From Oceanispirochaeta sp963676905 (GTDB lineage: Bacteria; Spirochaetota; Spirochaetia; DSM-2461): DNA of 64,000 nt. The notes beneath the pieces are model-generated. The model did not search any database, was not told where the DNA came from, and was given only the letters and a program-made list of their open reading frames with translations. Positions 59,421 through 64,000 of this stretch are shown here, in pieces (position 1 is the stretch's first letter; every line of letters starts with the position of its first letter). A program made the position numbers and the translations under genes. The stretch is taken from the NCBI GenBank assembly GCA_963676905.2, contig CAXXVE010000001.1, positions 806,001 to 870,000 of the forward strand, in the 5' to 3' direction.

Positions 59421-59530
59421 AGATTCAGGCTCCATGCAATTGAACATCGCCCAACCCGGTCAGGATCGGAAGGTAGCAGCCGTAAGTGATTGTTTGATGT
59501 GTTGTGGTTGGCTTGGGTGGAGCTGAGGGG
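59421..59530 (+). ncRNA. ffs: small bacterial SRP RNA (4.5S-type)
   Basis: The apical loop signature GGTCAGGATCGGAAGGTAGC followed by AGCCG (59458-59482) matches the SRP Alu-free 4.5S apex. The outer ends TCAGGCTCCA (59425-59434) and TGGAGCTGA (59518-59526) pair, and a run of eight T (59531-59538) ends transcription. It probably binds Ffh and targets nascent membrane proteins. Exact ends are estimates of about 5 bases. Confidence 0.88.
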
Positions 59531-59575
59531 TTTTTTTTGCCCTTTTTTTACCGCTCTTTTGCTGTCAGTCCAAGC

Positions 59576-59604
59576 TTGATGGCAGACCCCCTTTGAGATA
59601 TACT
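59576..59604 (+). promoter_or_regulatory. dnaX promoter with a leader of about 3 bases
   Basis: TTGATG (59576-59581), 17-base spacer, TATACT (59599-59604), ATG at 59614. Initiation 6-7 bases past the -10 gives a leader of only 2-4 bases and no ribosome site, right after the SRP RNA terminator. Confidence 0.6.
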
Positions 59605-59613
59605 GTCCCCAAT

Positions 59614-60804
59614 ATGGAATTTGAAGTAACCGCCTCACGGAAAAGACCCCAGTCCCTGATTGAACTGTCTGGACAGGATTTTGTTGTAGCAACACTTAAG
59701 AACTCAATTGAATCAGGCAGAATTGCCCATGCCTATCTCTTTTCCGGTCCCAGAGGTGTCGGAAAGACATCTTCTGCCCGTATCCTGGCACGGTCTCTGA
59801 ACTGTGAGAAGGGTCCCAGCATCACTCCCTGCGGAGTCTGCTCCAACTGTAAGGAGATAGCCCGGGGAAATTCCATGGATGTCATTGAAATAGACGGTGC
59901 TTCCAACACCGGTGTCAACGATATCAGAGAGATAAAAGACGAGGTCCTCTTCGGACCCGGAAGTTCAAGGTATAAGATCTACATCATCGATGAGGTCCAT
60001 ATGCTCTCCAACAGTGCTTTCAATGCCCTGCTGAAGACAATCGAAGAACCCCCTCCCTATATAATCTTTATTTTTGCAACAACCGAGATACACAAGGTCC
60101 CCGCCACAATCCGTTCCCGGTGTCAGCAGTTCAACTTCCGTCTTGTGGAGCTGGGAGAGATCAAAAGACTACTGGCAACTGTCTGTGACGAACTTTCAGT
60201 AAAATATGACGAGGACGCCCTCTTCTGGATTGCCCGGGAGTCTACAGGATCCGTCCGTGACGCCTACACTCTCTTTGACCAGGTCGTCTCCTTCTCCGAG
60301 GGTCATATCACCCTCGACAAGATCCGTGAGAAGCTGGGTCTTATAGGGATGGACCAGCTCAACGAGCTGATGACTTTCCTCGTGGAGGAGAAACAGGATG
60401 AATCACTGGAGCTCCTGGATGGAATACTGTCAGGCGGCGTATCGGTTGAGCAGTTTATCATCGATATGGCGGAGTACCTGAGAAACATCCTCTTTATTTT
60501 TCATGGAGTCAAGAAAGAGTCTCTTCTGGGCTACACCGAGGACAGGTTTTCATCTGCAGTATTTGAAAACCTCAATTCCAGACAGATTGAGTGGGCACTG
60601 GAAGAGGTTATTACTCTGTTCCGGAATATCCGCTACTCTCTGAATCCCCGGTTTGAACTTGAACTTTTAATAAGCCGCCTTTCAAGCATCCGCTATCATA
60701 TAGATCCCAAAGCCCTTCTTGAGGAGCTTGGACGGATGAAGGATCAGCTCGGCAGCGCTCCTGTACAAGCTCTGCCAAGGGAAGATCAAAAAAAAAAAAA
60801 CTGA
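59614..60804 (+). CDS. dnaX: DNA polymerase III subunit gamma (short product of dnaX)
   Basis: The zero-frame product, 396 residues. It carries the AAA+ clamp-loader core: Walker A SGPRGVGKTSSARIL, the zinc finger with Cys in CEKGPSITPCGVCSNCKEI, Walker B IIDEVHMLSNSAFNAL and SRC-type RSRCQQFNF. The start is the ATG at 59614; an upstream GTG reading to 59593 is not supported. The frame ends at the TGA (60802-60804) immediately after a run of 13 A, leaving the products ...Gln, three Lys and Asn. The short form fits the gamma subunit. Confidence 0.93.
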   Translation: MEFEVTASRKRPQSLIELSGQDFVVATLKNSIESGRIAHAYLFSGPRGVGKTSSARILARSLNCEKGPSITPCGVCSNCKEIARGNSMDVIEIDGASNTGVNDIREIKDEVLFGPGSSRYKIYIIDEVHMLSNSAFNALLKTIEEPPPYIIFIFATTEIHKVPATIRSRCQQFNFRLVELGEIKRLLATVCDELSVKYDEDALFWIARESTGSVRDAYTLFDQVVSFSEGHITLDKIREKLGLIGMDQLNELMTFLVEEKQDESLELLDGILSGGVSVEQFIIDMAEYLRNILFIFHGVKKESLLGYTEDRFSSAVFENLNSRQIEWALEEVITLFRNIRYSLNPRFELELLISRLSSIRYHIDPKALLEELGRMKDQLGSAPVQALPREDQKKKN

Positions 60805-61370
60805 AAATCCCTGAGACAGCCCTTTCCGACGCTTTTGACAGGAAGCTGAAAGAACGGCATACCTCTTCTCCTTCAAATCCGCCAGCTGCGGTACCTCCAG
60901 TTTCTGAGCCTGAAGCTCCTGCCTTTAATGCAGAGCCCCTTCAGCAAAGAGCACCTGAACCGGTGACTCCGGCTTCCCCCGCGGATGAGAATGAAAACTA
61001 TGTAGAGGAGGCACCCTTTGTTCCTCCTGCAGCATCGGAGCTTCCCCCTCTGGAAGAGCTTAAACCCAGGATACTCAAGGCTCTCAGAGATGAGAGGCAC
61101 TCACTGGCCGCGGCAATGGAAAAGTCAGGCCACTGGACTGTGGAGGGACAGACTGTTACCCTCAGATTCAATACACCCTTTGAGTCCACCTTTATTGAAA
61201 AAGAAAGCCGGGAGATCGAAGGCATTGTGAAGTCTGCCCTTGGTCTGGACATTAATATAAAGACAGTTGTTAAACAGATAAAAGAGGAAACCCTGAATCA
61301 GGAGCTGGATGAACAGGTTCAGCTGATTCAGAATATATTCAGGGGAACCTTGATTAACAGGAGTAAATAA
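59614..61370 (+). CDS. dnaX: DNA polymerase III subunit tau (full-length dnaX via -1 shift at the A-run)
   Basis: If one base is re-read or the transcript slips at the 13-A run (60788-60800), translation continues in the -1 frame for 189 more codons to the TAA at 61370, making a 585-residue tau. The added part has a proline-rich linker (SPSNPPAAVPPVSEPEAPAF) and a C-terminal domain (LKPRILKALRDERHSLAAAM to LINRSK) that should bind the polymerase alpha subunit and DnaB. ybaB starts on its stop codon. Confidence 0.85.
60777..60804 (+). promoter_or_regulatory. programmed slippage site in dnaX
   Basis: AAGGGAAG (60777-60784) resembles a Shine-Dalgarno stimulator 4-10 bases upstream of 13 consecutive A (60788-60800), ending with a zero-frame TGA at 60802. 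The layout recalls E. coli (AGGGAG before AAAAAAG) and the A-run slippage of Thermus dnaX. Confidence 0.8.
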
Positions 61371-61690
61371 TGAGTTTCAATCCGATGGATTTAATGAAAA
61401 ATCTGCAGGAAATACAGGGAAAAATGGGTGATGTTCAGGCAAAACTGAAGGACATCCATTCCGAAGGATCCTCCGGCGGCGGTCTTGTCACCGTCAGGAT
61501 AAACGGTCAGATGGATATTACAGGCATAACCATTGATCCTGTGGCAGTGGACCCGAGAGATGTAAAGATGCTTGAAGAACTGATTGTATCGGCCTGTTCC
61601 GCAGCCGGAGCCAAGATTAAAGATAAAATCAAAGATGAAATGTCCGATATGGCAGGGATTCCCCTTCCTCCCGGATTTCCCGGAGTCTGA
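61370..61690 (+). CDS. YbaB/EbfC nucleoid-associated protein
   Basis: A 106-residue YbaB-family DNA-binding protein between dnaX and recR, its usual place. It has the amphipathic start MDLMKNLQEIQGKMGDVQAKL and the conserved VTVRINGQMDITGITIDP. The ATG shares one base with the dnaX stop. These dimers bind AT-rich DNA; the Borrelia homologue EbfC binds next to promoters, which fits a spirochaete. Confidence 0.95.
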   Translation: MSFNPMDLMKNLQEIQGKMGDVQAKLKDIHSEGSSGGGLVTVRINGQMDITGITIDPVAVDPRDVKMLEELIVSACSAAGAKIKDKIKDEMSDMAGIPLPPGFPGV

Positions 61691-61693
61691 CCC

Positions 61694-62281
61694 GTGAATA
61701 CCCTTGAGAATCTGATTACACTCCTCTCCCGTCTGCCGGGTATTGGTAAGAAATCGGCAGTCCGTATGGCTTACGCCCTTCTCAAAGGAGATGAAGAGTA
61801 CAACAGGCTTCTGGGACAGTCCATTGCCGAACTGAAGGACAGGATTCACAAGTGTTCAGAGTGCGGTAACTACACCGAGGAGGATCTGTGCCATATATGC
61901 AGCTCCGCCGACAGGGACAGTTCGCAGCTCTGCGTTGTAGAGGCTTCACAGGACATAATGATGATAGAGAGCACAGGTGACTTCAAGGGTCTCTATTTTG
62001 TGCTCCACGGTGTTCTATCCCCCCTGGATGGTGTAGGCCCTTCAGAACTGGGTTTTGACCGTCTTATGCAGCGAATAGACACTCTCGGCTGCGAGGAGAT
62101 TATCCTGGCAACCAATCCCACCCTGGAAGGTGATTCCACCGCCCTCTATATCAAACATCTTCTGAAGGAGAGGAATCTTAAAGTTTCCAGGATCGCCTCG
62201 GGACTTCCGGTGGGGGGGGATATGGAGTATGCAGACAAGATGAGTATCTCCCGTGCCCTGAAGGGGCGTCTGGAGTATTAG
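61694..62281 (+). CDS. recR: recombination mediator RecR
   Basis: A 195-residue RecR with the helix-hairpin-helix (RLPGIGKKSAVRMAYALL), the zinc finger Cys set in HKCSECGNYTEEDLCHIC, and a TOPRIM domain (VVEASQDIMMIESTGDF, then LEGDSTALYIKHLL). It loads RecA with RecO or RecF. GTG start 3 bases after ybaB. Confidence 0.96.
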   Translation: MNTLENLITLLSRLPGIGKKSAVRMAYALLKGDEEYNRLLGQSIAELKDRIHKCSECGNYTEEDLCHICSSADRDSSQLCVVEASQDIMMIESTGDFKGLYFVLHGVLSPLDGVGPSELGFDRLMQRIDTLGCEEIILATNPTLEGDSTALYIKHLLKERNLKVSRIASGLPVGGDMEYADKMSISRALKGRLEY

Positions 62282-62321
62282 ATACCCCCTCATTCTCAAG
62301 CAGCATGAAATCTACAACATT

Positions 62322-62359
62322 AAAAAAAAGGGCTTTCTCCATCAGGAGAAGCCCTTTTT
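62322..62359. terminator. bidirectional terminator between recR and the glycosidase gene
   Basis: GGGCTTTCTCC (62330-62340) pairs with GGAGAAGCCC (62345-62354) with one bulged T, loop ATCA, A-run on the left and T-run on the right. Confidence 0.85.
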
Positions 62360-62386
62360 ATTTACTGCGTTAGCCGCTGATCTGCT

Positions 62387-63805
62387 TTAAAGCTTGTCGA
62401 TCAGCATGGAACACTTGCCGGAAGGAATCGGGAGTGTCTTCTTCTTCTCACCGAGGATATCGATGGTGAAGTAGTAGAGTTTTTCCGATTCAAGGCGGAT
62501 CTCCCATCCTCTGCCGCTCTTGTTGCTGAGAATGGTTATCATATTTCTCTTCAGGCAGAGATCTTCGATTCCCATCAGCTCAAGTGTGGGTACAATCCAG
62601 TCAACCGTCTTACGGGGCAGGCTGATATAGAGTCCCACAATGTTCTCAATCATCAGTGTGATTGTAGAAAGAGCCGTGTAGCTCAGGAAGAGCTGCTTGT
62701 TCTCCATGGTCTCATCCTGAAAAACGGCAGGCCCTTCACTCAGGGGCGAGTAAGCTTCCCAGAGGGTTCCTTTTTTGTTTCCGTCAGGGTGGAAGGTATC
62801 AAGAATATAGTACATATGACGGATGGAGCACTCTCTGGCAAAGTCGTAGCGTCCGAATTTTTCAAGTCCCTTGATGATCATAAAAGTAAGGTAGGGGTAG
62901 ACGGAACCGCAGTATGCGTTACCCTTCTTGTCAAAGGCGGGCTCATCGGCTGCCAGTGAGGGGAAGGGGTTGTCTGTTCCGAAAACATCGGGATCCTTGA
63001 GGAGTTCAATCATATCCTCAGCCCGGGCTTCATTGGGAATTTCAGCAAGCAGGGGCCAGAAGGAGGCGGCAGTCTTTACCTTGACCTGTTCCAGATCGGC
63101 GTCCAGGTCGTAGTAGATCTTGTCATCCTGGTTCCACATAAGAGAGTTGATTCTGGTCTTAAGGGAGAAATACTGCTTCTTGTACTTGAAGCTCAGTTCC
63201 TTGTCGTTGAGAATGTCCCCGAGGGCTGACATATAGAGGGAGTTCAAGGCCTGCTGAGCGTTGAAGTCGATGGCGAACTTCATCTTCTCTCTGGGAGAGT
63301 TTGTCATAAGGGTGGCTTCAAGGGGAACAGCATAGAGGCCTGAATCTTCATCCTTGAAATTCTCATCAAGCCAGCTGTAATACTTTTCAAGAGCCGGCAT
63401 GACATCTTTAATTCTTTTCTTCTGGCCGACTTTATGGTAAAGGTTGTACTCTACCCATGCCAGAAGAGGAGGGGAAACACCTTCGGGATTATTGTCAGTG
63501 AATACAGGTTCACCGCTTTCAAGGTCGTATCTGTGACGAATGGCACCGTTCTCGTCCTGCAGCTTGTAAAAATTATCAAGCATGGGGGCGACGGGATATT
63601 TCATATTATGATAAACAAGAAAGAAAGTGGACATGCATGTTTCAAAGAGATCCAGATAGGTATTTTCCTTGTGGTTGAAGAAGGCGTTCTTATAGGTTGA
63701 CCCGCCCTTAAACCAGTAATCCTGTACCCAAGCCCAGGATCTGTTGTAGATATCTACAAAATCCTGGTCATAATAGTGTACTTTGGGAAAATCTTTCTTT
63801 ATCAC
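62387..63805 (-). CDS. (alpha/alpha)6-barrel glycoside hydrolase, GH63/MGH1-like
   Basis: A 472-residue cytoplasmic protein. Aromatic-rich helices, GNAYCGSVYPYLTFMIIKGLE and GTLWEAYSPLSEGP follow the GH63/GH37-like layout shared with mannosylglycerate hydrolases and trehalases. LYAVPLEATLMTNSPREKMK and FWPLLAEIPNEARAE lie in the middle. No signal peptide. The GTG start at 63805 has GAGGAG upstream. Substrate not identifiable from sequence; a compatible-solute or glucan role would suit a halophile but is a guess. Confidence 0.7.
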   Translation of the reverse strand: MIKKDFPKVHYYDQDFVDIYNRSWAWVQDYWFKGGSTYKNAFFNHKENTYLDLFETCMSTFFLVYHNMKYPVAPMLDNFYKLQDENGAIRHRYDLESGEPVFTDNNPEGVSPPLLAWVEYNLYHKVGQKKRIKDVMPALEKYYSWLDENFKDEDSGLYAVPLEATLMTNSPREKMKFAIDFNAQQALNSLYMSALGDILNDKELSFKYKKQYFSLKTRINSLMWNQDDKIYYDLDADLEQVKVKTAASFWPLLAEIPNEARAEDMIELLKDPDVFGTDNPFPSLAADEPAFDKKGNAYCGSVYPYLTFMIIKGLEKFGRYDFARECSIRHMYYILDTFHPDGNKKGTLWEAYSPLSEGPAVFQDETMENKQLFLSYTALSTITLMIENIVGLYISLPRKTVDWIVPTLELMGIEDLCLKRNMITILSNKSGRGWEIRLESEKLYYFTIDILGEKKKTLPIPSGKCSMLIDKL

Positions 63806-64000
63806 TACAGCTCCTCGATAGCTTGCATCTTATATTATTCAAATATTGTGAATTCCGTATAATACTATAAAATCGTCAGTTACACAATGTTTTGAAGACT
63901 AAATCAGTCGGTTGAAAGCTGAAATAAAAGGGAAAATAACTTTATTTTCTTTAAAAAATTATAGTACATTTTTAATTTGCAGGATAAAAAAAATGAAAAA

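Noticed and set aside
59073..59695. Minus-strand frames across the tRNA cluster
   Set aside because: They are antisense readings of tRNA-Ser and tRNA-Arg, a well-known source of false proteins; motifs like GGIRTPGTLL come from tRNA sequence.
1..64000. CRISPR arrays, insertion sequences, prophage or defence islands
   Set aside because: No direct-repeat arrays, transposase or integrase motifs, or phage genes were seen on either strand.

Overview
The window looks like a piece of a spirochaete chromosome (Spirochaetota, probably a free-living anaerobe of the Spirochaeta/Oceanispirochaeta type) spanning the replication origin. The evidence is gene content and order. A leftward dnaA-dnaN-recF-DUF721-rpmH-rnpA-yidD-yidC-jag block is divergent from a rightward gyrB-gyrA block, the order remembered for Borrelia. 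MurA carries Asp in place of the fosfomycin-target Cys. FapA/DUF342, DUF4954 and DUF2259-like proteins are present. The genus is an inference; no 16S gene is in the window.

Left part (1-18 kb): the 5' end of mnmA; a 1438-residue protein with two CoA-dehydratase-activase domains fused to a dehydratase-like part; an Lrp/AsnC regulator; and the electron-bifurcating NfnA-NfnB pair, which together suggest anaerobic redox metabolism. Then come a small apparently broken gene, a leftward set (WG-repeat lipoprotein, pyrC, hisA, hisE-like) and a rightward set (58-residue protein, lysA, a large GH13 glycosidase, an SDR-like protein and a DAACS-type symporter).

Middle (18-36 kb): envelope proteins, proS, DUF2259-like, a polyprenol/dolichol kinase-like protein, and the leftward chain MinD-like ATPase, FapA, lgt, transglutaminase-like protein. 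A rightward chain follows (ctpA-type protease, YjbQ, rsmE, WecG/TagA-like, FxsA-like, a sigma54-activator-like AAA+ protein with no DNA-binding domain), then a STAS protein with a zinc ribbon and a winged-helix regulator whose start codon abuts a terminator.

Origin part (36-57 kb): murA, aspartokinase-thrC, the dnaA block, the probable oriC between dnaA and gyrB, three perfect parS sites next to and inside the end of gyrA, add, an Nfu-like protein and parA-parB. Another group of perfect DnaA boxes lies beside murA.

Right end (57-64 kb): a DUF4954 protein, four tRNA genes (Ser-UGA, Ser-GCU, Arg-GCG, Ser-GGA), the small SRP RNA, dnaX with a 13-A run that switches it into the -1 frame, ybaB, recR and an (alpha/alpha)6 glycosidase. 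Recurrent features are good sigma70-type promoters placed so close to the ATG that the mRNA should be leaderless or nearly so (parA, dnaX, DUF4954, the membrane protein at 21448). I saw no CRISPR array, insertion sequence, prophage or clear defence system. Most of the window is core genome, and its novelty lies in regulation and gene architecture.
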